DNA of 64,000 nucleotides from 40CM-4-68-19 sp036513415 (lineage in GTDB: Bacteria; Myxococcota; Myxococcia; Myxococcales; 40CM-4-68-19): assembly GCA_036513415.1 (NCBI GenBank), contig DATBZA010000147.1:1-64000 (forward strand), read 5' to 3'. Of the stretch, positions 23,799 to 33,715 are shown piece by piece. The position numbers and the translations under genes are program-made. Position 1 is the stretch's first letter, and each line of letters opens with the position of its first letter. Under the pieces are notes generated by a model that was not told the origin of the DNA, searched no databases, and was given only the letters and a program-made list of their open reading frames with translations.

Positions 23799-24368
23799 AT
23801 GGCCGATGTGATCGACACCAGCGAGTTTCGCAACGGGCTCAAGATCCTGATCGACAACGAGCCCTTCGTGATCGTCGAGTTCCAGCATGTGAAGCCTGGC
23901 AAGGGCTCGGCGTTCGTGCGCACCCGCTACAAGAGCCTGATCAGCGGCCGCACGCTGGAGAAGAACTTCAAGTCCGGCGAGAAGGTGGGCCGTCCCGACA
24001 TCGAAGAGAAAAAGATGCAGTATCTGTACAAGGAAGGCGACCACTACGTCTTCATGGATTCAAAGAACTACGAGCAGAGCCACATCGACCAGGCGGGCCT
24101 GGGCGAGTCGAAGAATTTCCTCAAGGAGAACATGGACGCTTCCGTCCTCTTCTGGAACGGGCGGGCCATCTCGGTCGATCTGCCCAACGCCGTCGAGCTG
24201 AAGGTCGTGAAGTGCGATCCCGGGGTGCGCGGCGATACCGTGTCGGGCGCGATGAAACCAGCCACGCTGGAGACCGGCTATACCCTCCAGGTGCCGCTCT
24301 TCATCAACGAGGGCGACATCTTGAAGATCGACACCCGGACAGGCGAGTATCTGACGCGCGTCGGCTGA
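23799..24368 (+). CDS. efp: Translation elongation factor EF-P
   Basis: A 189-residue protein with the three beta-domains of EF-P; relieves ribosome stalling at polyproline. The domain-I loop is VKPGKGSAF with Lys35 at the tip (Lys34 in E. coli), so modification by an EpmA/EpmB-type beta-lysylation is possible; no epmA or epmB is in the window. The domain-III end GDILKIDTRTGEYLTR is typical. Many proteins in this window contain long proline runs (26366, 38031 and 41604 products), a likely reason EF-P matters here. It heads efp-accB-accC, an order common in bacteria. Confidence 0.97.
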   Translation: MADVIDTSEFRNGLKILIDNEPFVIVEFQHVKPGKGSAFVRTRYKSLISGRTLEKNFKSGEKVGRPDIEEKKMQYLYKEGDHYVFMDSKNYEQSHIDQAGLGESKNFLKENMDASVLFWNGRAISVDLPNAVELKVVKCDPGVRGDTVSGAMKPATLETGYTLQVPLFINEGDILKIDTRTGEYLTRVG

Positions 24369-24381
24369 GGAAAGGGCTCCG

Positions 24382-24884
24382 GTGGACGTCGACAAGCTGA
24401 AGGCCATCCTGGAGGCGCTGCAAGGTACGGACGTCACGCGGCTCACCTGGGTCTCCGGACAGGAAACACTCGATCTGCGCCTCGGGCACCCGCCGCCCGT
24501 CACCACCGCCGTGCACGCGGTTCCCCTCCCTGCTCCGATCGCTCAGTCCCAGCACCCCCAGGGCCCGCCACCTGAGCGCGCCAACGCAGCCACGGCGTCG
24601 ACGGCCGAGCAGCCGGCGGCGTCCAAGGCCTCCGAAGAGCAGAAGACGTTCACGGTCAACTCGCCTTTCGTCGGGACGTTCTACCGCTCCGCGTCCCCGG
24701 ACAGCCCGGCCTTCGTGGACGTCGGGCAGGTGGTGAAGAAGGGCCAGGTCCTCTGCATCGTCGAGGCCATGAAGCTGATGAACGAGATCGAGGCGGAGCA
24801 GCCTGGCCGCCTGGTGGAAGCGCTGGTCGAGAACGGCAGCCCGGTCGAATACGGCGAGGCGCTCTTCCGGTTCGAGCCGGCCTA

Positions 24885-24885
<1 letters not shown>
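24382..24885 (+). CDS. accB: Acetyl-CoA carboxylase biotin carboxyl carrier protein
   Basis: A 167-residue BCCP. N-terminal helix pair (1-35), a Pro/Ala/Gln linker (about 36-85) and the C-terminal biotinyl domain with EAMKLMNE, biotinylated on Lys131. Carries CO2 from AccC to the carboxyltransferase in fatty-acid synthesis. GTG start at 24382; it overlaps accC by one base (TAGTG). Confidence 0.96.
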
Positions 24886-26234
<1,349 letters not shown>

Positions 26235-26285
26235 CGCAGCGCGGAATCGGGCCGGACAGTCGAGCGTCTACCTCGGTCTACATCC

Positions 26286-26315
26286 TTGACCCAAAAGCGG
26301 ATTCCCCGTTACGGT
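26286..26315 (+). promoter_or_regulatory. Candidate sigma-70 promoter of the TPR-TamB-Omp85 operon
   Basis: TTGACC (26286-26291) and TACGGT (26310-26315) with an 18-base spacer, 50 bases before the ATG at 26366, inside the only sizeable gap before a run of four tightly packed genes. Confidence 0.5.
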
Positions 26316-26365
26316 GAGTCGCTGGATCGCAGTCCCTCCCCACAGCCCCGCGAGCCCTCCGGCCG

Positions 26366-28840
26366 ATGGACAAAAACAAGGTCATCGAGTCAGCCGCGAA
26401 GCTGATCGCGAAGGGGGCGCTCGACAAAGCCGTCAAGGAATACCAGCGCGTCCTGGAGGTGGATCCCGACGACGTGCGCGTCCTGCAGAAGCTCGCCGAG
26501 CTGTACCAGAAGATGAACCGGAAGGCGGAGGCGGCGGATTGCTTCGAGAAGGTCGCGCGGACGTACTCGCAGCAGGGCTTCTACTTGAAGGCGGTCGCGC
26601 TCTACAAGCAGGTGCTGAAGGTCATCGATCGCGTCGAGGTCAGCATCCGCCTCGCCGAGTTGTACCAGCAACTCGGATTGGTGGGCGATGCGACCAAGGA
26701 ATGGCAGAACGTCGCCGCCCACTACGAGAAAGCAGGCGACACCAAGGCGAGCCTCGACACCCTCAAGAAGCTGGTCGACCTGGATCCGGACAACGTCGCT
26801 GCCCGCATCCGCCTCGGCGAGCAGTACGCGCGGCAGGACAATCCCATCGAGGCGGTGGCGGAGCTCCGGCGCGCGGCGCAGTACCTGCAGCGCAACGGCA
26901 GGCACGACGACTACCTGAGGGTGGCGGAGCGCATCAGCCACCTCGACCAGAACGACGTGCCGCTGGCGAAGGAGCTGGCCGAGCAGTACTTGAGCCGCGG
27001 CGATTCGAAGCGGGCGCTGGCCAAGCTGCAGATCTGCTTCAAGGCGAACCCGCGCGAGCTCGGGACCCTGCAGATGCTGGCGCGCGCGTTCCAGGATCTG
27101 GGGCAGGTTTCCAAGACGGTGTCGGTCCTGAAGGAGCTCGGCCGCGTCCATCTCGATGCCGGCCGGCCGGACGACGCGCGCAAGATCTGGACGCAGGCGC
27201 AGGAGCTCGCGCCGGACGATGCCGAGGTGAGGGCGTCGCTGAAGAGCATGGGGAGCGGCGACGCGCAACGATCCAAGGCGCCGGAGCCCGCCCGCGGAAC
27301 GCCGCCCAGGTCGGCGCCGGGCCCCGTGGCAAGGGCCGCGCCCCCCTCGCCGCCGAGGGCCGCTGCCCCGCCGGCGCGCACGCCGCCCGCACCGGTCCCG
27401 GTCGCCGCGCCCGCCCGTCCGCCCACGACGCCGATCATGGGAGCGCGCCCGCCCGCTGCCTCCCTCCAGGCATCCGGCTCCGGCTCCGCTCCGACGACGC
27501 TCTCGCAGGTCCCCAAGCTCCTCAAGGAGACCGAGGTCTACGTCAAGTACGGCCTGCACGACAAAGCCACCGAGCACCTGCGCCGCATCTTCTCGGTCGA
27601 CCCGGACAACATCGACGCGCACGAGAGGGCAAAGACGGTCGCGCTGGCGATGGGGAACACCGAGGAGGCGATGGCCTCGCTCACCACCCTGCTGCGGCTC
27701 TGCACGCAGAAGCGCGATCCGCGCACCGCTGCGGTCCGGGCCGAGCTGCAGGCGCTGAAATCGCCGGGCGCTCCGGCTGCCGTTTCGCTGGGAAGGCCGC
27801 AGGACGAGATGGTGCTCGAGGACGAGCCGCTCGACGTCGAGACGCTCGCCGCCGCGGGCGACGGCGAGCTGGAGCTGGAGGCGGAGGGGGCGGCCGAAGC
27901 TGTCGTCGACGAGGAATTGCTCGACGCCGAGCCGGTGGCCGAGGGCGAGGACGAGTTCGCCGGGGACCTGGCGGAAGCGGACTTCTACATCCAGGCCGGC
28001 CTGGCCGACGACGCACGGGCCATCCTCGAGGCGATCACGCTGGCAGCGCCGGACAACCCGGGGGCGGTGGAACGCTTGCGCAAGCTCGGCGGCTCCCGGC
28101 CGGCAGCGAACCGGGGATCGAGCCAGGAGCACGACGATCTGGCCGCGGAGCTCGCCGCGGAGCTGGCGGCGGAGGTCGGCCTGCAGACGGTCGACGACGA
28201 CAAGCCGCTCGATGCCGACGTGCTCGAATCGTTCCAGGTCCCCGCCGACGAGGTCCTGGGAGAGTTCCGCGCCAAGGTCCAGCAGCTGGTCCGGCCCGAG
28301 GACGTCCAGACCCATTACGACCTGGGAATCGCCTACAAGGAAATGGGCCTCCTGGAGGAAGCGATCGCCGAGTTCGACGTCGCGCTGCGACACGGCGGGG
28401 GCACGCGGGCCGCGGATTCGCTCACCATGCTCGGAATGTGCGAGATGGAGCGGGGGAACGCGGATACGGCCGTCGCCCACTTCGAGCAAGGCCTCGAGCT
28501 GCCTGATCTGACGCCGCCCGCACGGCATGCGCTCCAGTTCGAGCTGGGTGGGGTGTACGAGGCCCGCGGGCTCGACGCCGAAGCCTTCGAATGGTACCAG
28601 GCCATCCACGCCGAGGATCCGAGCTTCCGCGACGTGGCCGAGCGGGTCCAGCGGCTGGGCGGCAGTGTGAAACCGTCCGCGAGGCCGATGGCGCGGCCGG
28701 TGTCGAGGCCCGCCGTGGCCGCGAGGAGGGCCGCTGCCCAGTCGACCGGTACGCCGGCGACCGCCGGGTCGCGCGGCGCGAGCTCACCCGACCCGGGTCC
28801 TGAGCCCGCCCGCAAGAACCGGAAGATCGGCTTCGTCTGA
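26366..28840 (+). CDS. Large cytoplasmic tetratricopeptide scaffold protein
   Basis: An 824-residue protein with no signal peptide. Residues about 15-300 hold a run of TPR-type helix pairs (for example KAVKEYQRVLEVDPDD, KASLDTLKKLVDLDPDN). A Pro/Ala-rich linker follows (about 300-380), then more TPRs (about 385-470), a highly acidic segment (about 500-560), a second TPR block (about 640-760) and a basic, Pro-rich tail ending in KNRKIGFV. It overlaps the AAA ATPase gene by one base (TGATG), so the two proteins probably act together. TPR scaffolds of this size are common in myxobacterial motility and envelope systems. I cannot name a specific function. Confidence 0.82.
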   Translation: MDKNKVIESAAKLIAKGALDKAVKEYQRVLEVDPDDVRVLQKLAELYQKMNRKAEAADCFEKVARTYSQQGFYLKAVALYKQVLKVIDRVEVSIRLAELYQQLGLVGDATKEWQNVAAHYEKAGDTKASLDTLKKLVDLDPDNVAARIRLGEQYARQDNPIEAVAELRRAAQYLQRNGRHDDYLRVAERISHLDQNDVPLAKELAEQYLSRGDSKRALAKLQICFKANPRELGTLQMLARAFQDLGQVSKTVSVLKELGRVHLDAGRPDDARKIWTQAQELAPDDAEVRASLKSMGSGDAQRSKAPEPARGTPPRSAPGPVARAAPPSPPRAAAPPARTPPAPVPVAAPARPPTTPIMGARPPAASLQASGSGSAPTTLSQVPKLLKETEVYVKYGLHDKATEHLRRIFSVDPDNIDAHERAKTVALAMGNTEEAMASLTTLLRLCTQKRDPRTAAVRAELQALKSPGAPAAVSLGRPQDEMVLEDEPLDVETLAAAGDGELELEAEGAAEAVVDEELLDAEPVAEGEDEFAGDLAEADFYIQAGLADDARAILEAITLAAPDNPGAVERLRKLGGSRPAANRGSSQEHDDLAAELAAELAAEVGLQTVDDDKPLDADVLESFQVPADEVLGEFRAKVQQLVRPEDVQTHYDLGIAYKEMGLLEEAIAEFDVALRHGGGTRAADSLTMLGMCEMERGNADTAVAHFEQGLELPDLTPPARHALQFELGGVYEARGLDAEAFEWYQAIHAEDPSFRDVAERVQRLGGSVKPSARPMARPVSRPAVAARRAAAQSTGTPATAGSRGASSPDPGPEPARKNRKIGFV

Positions 28841-29787
28841 TGAACTATCTCGACTACTACGAGCTGGCCCAGGAGCCGTTCTCGAACGCCCCGGTCTCGC
28901 GCTTCTACTTCAACTCGCCGCAGCACTCGCAAGCCCTGGTGCGGCTCACGCACCTCTGCTCGCAGATGAAGGGGCTCGGCATCCTCGTCGGAGACATCGG
29001 GGCGGGGAAGACAACGCTGGCGCGCCGGCTGCTCGACTCGCTTCCGGAGAACGAGTACGAGGCCGCCCTGCTGGTGATCATCCACAGCGGCGTGACCGCT
29101 TCCTGGCTGCTCAAGCGCGTCGCCCTGCAGCTGGGCGTCGACGCGCCCAGCGAGGACAAGCTCACCTTGCTCGGCCAGCTCTACCAGCGGCTGGTCCGCA
29201 TCTACGAGTCCGGCAAGAAGGCGGTGGTCCTGATCGACGAAGCGCAGATGCTCGCCACCCGGGAGCTGATGGAGGAGTTCCGCGGGCTGCTCAACCTGGA
29301 AGTCCCGGAACGGAAGCTGCTGAACCTGATCTTCTTCGGGTTGCCGGAGATCGAGCAGAACCTGAAGCTCGATGCGCCGCTGGCGCAGCGCGTGGCCATG
29401 AAATACCGGCTGGACCACCTCAATGCGGATAGCACCGAGGCCTACATCAAGCACCGCCTGCGGCTGGGAGGAGCGGCGCGGATGCCGTTCACGCCGGGCG
29501 CCGTGACCGCGGTCCATCGGTTTTCTAGCGGCACGCCCAGGGTGATCAATACTCTCTGCGACAACGCGCTGTTCGAGGGCTACGTGGCCAGGGTCCCGAT
29601 GATCGACGAGCAGATGATCGAACGTGTCGCCCACGACCTCGCCCTCGACGGCGCCGCTGCTAACGGCCAGGCCGGAGGGGCGAAGCGGCCGGTCTCCGTT
29701 CCACCCCCCGCCGCGGTGGAACGAGGCAAGCCGATCGACCTCGGGGAGATCGATCGGTACCTGGCGGGGCTCGCGAAGCCGAGCTGA
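28840..29787 (+). CDS. ExeA/GspA-like AAA ATPase
   Basis: A 315-residue AAA protein. It starts MNYLDYYELAQEPFSNAPV, close to the opening of ExeA/MshM-type ATPases (YY.L..PF...P). Walker A is GDIGAGKTT (51-59), Walker B VVLIDEAQ (129-136), and sensor residues lie in GLPEIEQNL and SSGTPRVINTLCDNAL. Unlike ExeA it lacks a membrane helix and a peptidoglycan-binding domain; the C-terminal tail after about 280 is short and Pro/Ala-rich. Relatives act in type II secretion assembly (ExeA) and MSHA pilus biogenesis (MshM). Gene context (TPR protein before, TamB-like after) suggests a role in envelope assembly. Confidence 0.82.
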   Translation: MNYLDYYELAQEPFSNAPVSRFYFNSPQHSQALVRLTHLCSQMKGLGILVGDIGAGKTTLARRLLDSLPENEYEAALLVIIHSGVTASWLLKRVALQLGVDAPSEDKLTLLGQLYQRLVRIYESGKKAVVLIDEAQMLATRELMEEFRGLLNLEVPERKLLNLIFFGLPEIEQNLKLDAPLAQRVAMKYRLDHLNADSTEAYIKHRLRLGGAARMPFTPGAVTAVHRFSSGTPRVINTLCDNALFEGYVARVPMIDEQMIERVAHDLALDGAAANGQAGGAKRPVSVPPPAAVERGKPIDLGEIDRYLAGLAKPS

Positions 29788-29791
29788 CCTG

Positions 29792-32700
29792 GTGCTGAGC
29801 CGGATCCTCGTCGCCCTGGGACTCGCCGCCGCGGTCGTCTCCGCCGCAGCCGTGGCGTTCCTGCGCACGGATTTCGTCGCCAACAACCTCTGCGCCTACG
29901 CCGTGGCGACGATCGAAGAGGCCACCGCCGCTACGGTGCAGGTCTCCCGCTGCTCGGTGGAGCCGGAGCAGGGCAAACTCACCATCGAAGGGCTCCGCGT
30001 CGGCGATCCCGGAGGAAGGATCGATCTCAGGATCTCGCGCGTGTTCGCACAGGTGACGGTGCGGCCGCTGCTGCAGAAAGTGCGCCTGGAGCGGCTGGAG
30101 ATCGACCACCCCGAGCTGCGGCTCGCGCTCGACCAGGGGGGCGCGGGGCCGCCATCGGGCGGGCAATGCCTCCCGGACCTGCTCGATCGTTTCGAGTTCG
30201 GGCGGGTCAAGGTGCGCAAGGCGAGCATGGAAGTGCGCACCGCGAACGGGCGCGTTTCCATCCCTCGCGCCGGTCTCGCCGTGAAGGGCCGCGGCGCGCA
30301 ACTGGCGGTGAGCGTCTCCACGCGCGGCGGTTCGCTGGAGCTGCCCGGCCGGACCGTAGGCCTGATCTCCTCGCGCGTGGCGGGCATCGTCGACCTGCGC
30401 GGCACCGGCAACGTCGACCTGCGGCGCGCCGATCTGATCGGCACGGATCTCTCGCTCTTCGTCAAGGGCAAGGTGTGGGACCTCTGCGATCCCCAGATCG
30501 AAGTGGCCGCCAACGTCCGGGTGGACGATCTGGAGAGCGCGACCTCGCGGCTCATTCCGGGCGCGCTCCGCGGCGTCAAGGGCGGCATCTCCGCCGACGC
30601 AACGGTCTCGCTGCTCCGGGGCGCTCCGCATCTCAAGGGAGATCTCCGCCTCAAGGGCGTGGCGCTGGAAGGCTACTCCCCGGGCGATGGCCGCCTGCGC
30701 TTCGACCTGACGCCCGCGCGCGTCAAGGTCGATCGGCTGGAGCTACCGGTCGGGCACGGGCAGGTGAACGGCTCCCTCGAGCTGTCCATCGCCGATCCCG
30801 CCTTTCCGCTCAGCGCGGATCTGCTCTTGCGGGACATGGAGCTGAGCGAGCTGCTGCGCAAGCTGGGCCTGCCGCATGCCTGGGTCGTGTTGCGCGCGAG
30901 CGGGCGCGTGCAGGCGAAGGGCACCGGGGTGCCGTTCCGCCTGACCGGCGAGACGAGCCTGGAGCTGGCGGACTTCGCGGTGCTGGACCGCAGCTACGAG
31001 AAGAGGGCGCAGACCCAGAAGATGCTCGAGTTCGCGCGCGGACGGCTCGAGGGCGCGATCGAGGCGGACGCCGAGAAGATCGTCGCCCGAGGAGTCGCCG
31101 TGGAGGTAGGCGATTCCCGCATGCAGGTGGAGAGCACGTTCTTCACCGATCCCCGCAGGGGAATGGAGCTCGCCGCGCGCAGCGAGATCGTCAAGCTCGA
31201 CGACCTGCGGGGCCACTTCGGGACGCTGCCGGCCCGGGGGACCCTGAAACTGGCGGCGCGCGTGAGCGGCCCCTACCAGGCGATCTCGATCGAGGGAAGT
31301 GCCTCTGCCCAAGGCGTGCGCTTCATGGACTTGTCGCTCGGCGAGCTCAGCGCGCAGGTGGGGTTCGACACCCGCTCGATGAAGCTGAGCTTCGCGGACA
31401 TCCGCGGACACAAGGATCGGAGCGTCTACAAGGGGAGGATCGCCGTCGACTTGAGCACCGACGCTGCGCCGGTCGACGCGCATCTCGAGCTTCCGGATGC
31501 CTGGGCAGCCGACCTGGTCGATCTGGCGGTCGGTCTGGTCCCTGCCCTCTCGCTGGTTGACGACCCCGAGCGCCTCGACGGCCATCTCAACGGGCTGATC
31601 GACGTGAAGGGGCCGATCCTTTCGCCGGACGGGACGGCGTCGTTCAGCCTGGACGACGTGACGGTCTGGGGCGAGAGCTTCGACCAGGGTGTCGCTCGTT
31701 TCTCGCTCCACGGGAGGGAACCACGCCTCCAGGTCGAGGAGCTCACCCTGGGGCATGGCGACGCGGAGCTGCACGTGGCCGGCAGGCTCGGACCCGACTG
31801 GCGGATGGACTTCGAAGCGCGCACCGAGGGCTTCACGCTCGAGGACCTGGACATGGTCGAGCGGGCGAAGCTCTCGGGTCCTCTGCGCGCGACCGCGCAC
31901 ATCGGCGGAACCGTCATGCACCCGCTGGTGGATCTGGCAGTGAAATTCACCCGGGGGATGGCGGGCGAGGCCGACCTGGGCGAGGGCGATCTCGCCGTGA
32001 GCCTCGATGGCATGGCGCTGACCTGGAAGGGCACCCTCGGGTCGCATGGGGTGCGGGGACAGGCATCGCTGGACGGCGACATGCCCTACACTTGCGCCGC
32101 CACCCTGCGCGTTCCCGAGCTTGCGAAATACCTCGATCTGTTCGCGCCCGACGCCAGCATCCAGAGCGGCTCCCTCTCTGCTGCCGTCGAGCTGCGCGGG
32201 TTCTTGCTCAGGTGGCGCGAGAGCGCGGGCACGATGACGCTCTCGCAGCTGCGGATCGTCCGCAGCGACCTGGCTTTCGAGAACGACGGTCCCGCGCAGC
32301 TCTCGTTCGGCCCCGAAGGAGTCCGCACCCAGCGGCTCGCGCTGCGCGCCCCCTACACCACGGCGGTGCTCTCGGGCGGAAGGGCCCGCGACGGGAGGCT
32401 CGACCTGCGCCTGGGCGCGAGCATCGACGGTCGCGCTCTCCCGGGGCTGTTCCCGGATGTGGAGCACGCCTCCGGCACCTACCTGATCCAGGCGACGGTA
32501 GGCGGGACGGCGAAGAACCCCACCGTGCTCGGCAACGTCCGCATCGAGGACGGAGCAGGGAGCCTCCGCGGCCTCCCGGTAGTGGCGCGCTCGCTGAACG
32601 GGAGCATCTCCTTCTCGCAGGATGCGCTGGTGATCGACTCGCTTTCGGGGAAGCTGAACAACGGCGAGGCACGGGTCTCGGGCGGCGTGGAGATGGAGCG

Positions 32701-33715
32701 GATGGTGCCCAGGAAGATCGACATGTCCGCCCGGATCACCGACGTCAACGTCCGCTTCCAGGAGAGCGTCGGGGCGACCGTGGACGGCGACCTGACGCTC
32801 CACGGCCCGCCGCTGGAACCGGTGCTCGGGGGCAACCTGATCCTCTCGCAGATGAAGTACACGGAGGACGTGGAGATCGAGAAGTCGCTCCTCGACTTCT
32901 CGCGCCGGCCGCCGACTCCGAAAGTATTGGCCAAGAGCGCCGTGGTGGTGCGCTTCGACCTCGACGTGCACCTCTCCCGCGGCGTGCGCATCGAGAACAA
33001 CCTCGCCCGCACCGATCTCAAAGGCGACCTCAAGGTCACCGGCACCTCCCGCTCCATCGGCTTGCTCGGCAGCATCAATACCGTTCTCGGCACCGCCACC
33101 TTCCGGGGGAACGAGTTCCAGATCGAGCAGGGCGTCCTCACCTTCACCGACCGGCAGCGTATCCGGCCGAGCTTCGACCTCCAGGCCACCTCGCAGGTGA
33201 AGGAGTACAAGGTCCGGTTGCATGCCTTCGGGACGCCCGGCGAGCCGCACCTTTCGCTCAGCTCCGATCCGATGCTCGCGGAAGGCGACCTCGGATTCCT
33301 CCTCACCTTCGGCTTCGTCTCGCAGAACCTCCAGCACAGCACCTTCTCGGCCGCCGACTCGGGCCTGGCGATCGGGATCGAGGCGCTGAACCGCGCCACC
33401 GGGTTCTCGGCGGAGGTGCGCCGCTTCATCCCCAAGAACCCGATCCTCCGCGACCCGAGCATCGACTTCGCCAGCGAGTTCTCGTCGGACACCAACCGGC
33501 TGGAGCCGATGGCCCGATTCCAGTCGGGGCTCCTCACCGATCGGCTCGACCTGCACATCATGCAGGGCCTGAAGACGCGCCGGTACCGCGGCGTGGTCGG
33601 CTACCAGCTTTCGGACTCCATCTCCGCCCGGTTCCAGTTGGACAACGAGCACAGCACCACCGGCACCGGCACCGACTTCGGGCTCGACCTCCACTTGAAA
33701 TGGGAGGGCGATTAG
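29792..33715 (+). CDS. TamB-family translocation/assembly protein (AsmA-like bridge)
   Basis: A 1307-residue protein. GTG start at 29792 with a membrane anchor (about 4-24, LVALGLAAAVVSAAAVAF), followed by a very long repetitive beta-rich periplasmic region and the C-terminal TamB/DUF490 domain: GTATFRGNEFQIEQGVLTF, IRPSFDLQATSQVKEYKV and GDLGFLLTFGF, ending near 1307. TamB and other AsmA-like proteins form a hydrophobic groove spanning the periplasm, used for outer-membrane protein assembly or phospholipid transport. The gene is immediately followed by an Omp85 gene, mirroring the tamA-tamB pairing. An in-frame reading extends upstream into the ATPase gene; I chose the GTG that gives an N-terminal anchor. 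Confidence 0.85.
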   Translation: MLSRILVALGLAAAVVSAAAVAFLRTDFVANNLCAYAVATIEEATAATVQVSRCSVEPEQGKLTIEGLRVGDPGGRIDLRISRVFAQVTVRPLLQKVRLERLEIDHPELRLALDQGGAGPPSGGQCLPDLLDRFEFGRVKVRKASMEVRTANGRVSIPRAGLAVKGRGAQLAVSVSTRGGSLELPGRTVGLISSRVAGIVDLRGTGNVDLRRADLIGTDLSLFVKGKVWDLCDPQIEVAANVRVDDLESATSRLIPGALRGVKGGISADATVSLLRGAPHLKGDLRLKGVALEGYSPGDGRLRFDLTPARVKVDRLELPVGHGQVNGSLELSIADPAFPLSADLLLRDMELSELLRKLGLPHAWVVLRASGRVQAKGTGVPFRLTGETSLELADFAVLDRSYEKRAQTQKMLEFARGRLEGAIEADAEKIVARGVAVEVGDSRMQVESTFFTDPRRGMELAARSEIVKLDDLRGHFGTLPARGTLKLAARVSGPYQAISIEGSASAQGVRFMDLSLGELSAQVGFDTRSMKLSFADIRGHKDRSVYKGRIAVDLSTDAAPVDAHLELPDAWAADLVDLAVGLVPALSLVDDPERLDGHLNGLIDVKGPILSPDGTASFSLDDVTVWGESFDQGVARFSLHGREPRLQVEELTLGHGDAELHVAGRLGPDWRMDFEARTEGFTLEDLDMVERAKLSGPLRATAHIGGTVMHPLVDLAVKFTRGMAGEADLGEGDLAVSLDGMALTWKGTLGSHGVRGQASLDGDMPYTCAATLRVPELAKYLDLFAPDASIQSGSLSAAVELRGFLLRWRESAGTMTLSQLRIVRSDLAFENDGPAQLSFGPEGVRTQRLALRAPYTTAVLSGGRARDGRLDLRLGASIDGRALPGLFPDVEHASGTYLIQATVGGTAKNPTVLGNVRIEDGAGSLRGLPVVARSLNGSISFSQDALVIDSLSGKLNNGEARVSGGVEMERMVPRKIDMSARITDVNVRFQESVGATVDGDLTLHGPPLEPVLGGNLILSQMKYTEDVEIEKSLLDFSRRPPTPKVLAKSAVVVRFDLDVHLSRGVRIENNLARTDLKGDLKVTGTSRSIGLLGSINTVLGTATFRGNEFQIEQGVLTFTDRQRIRPSFDLQATSQVKEYKVRLHAFGTPGEPHLSLSSDPMLAEGDLGFLLTFGFVSQNLQHSTFSAADSGLAIGIEALNRATGFSAEVRRFIPKNPILRDPSIDFASEFSSDTNRLEPMARFQSGLLTDRLDLHIMQGLKTRRYRGVVGYQLSDSISARFQLDNEHSTTGTGTDFGLDLHLKWEGD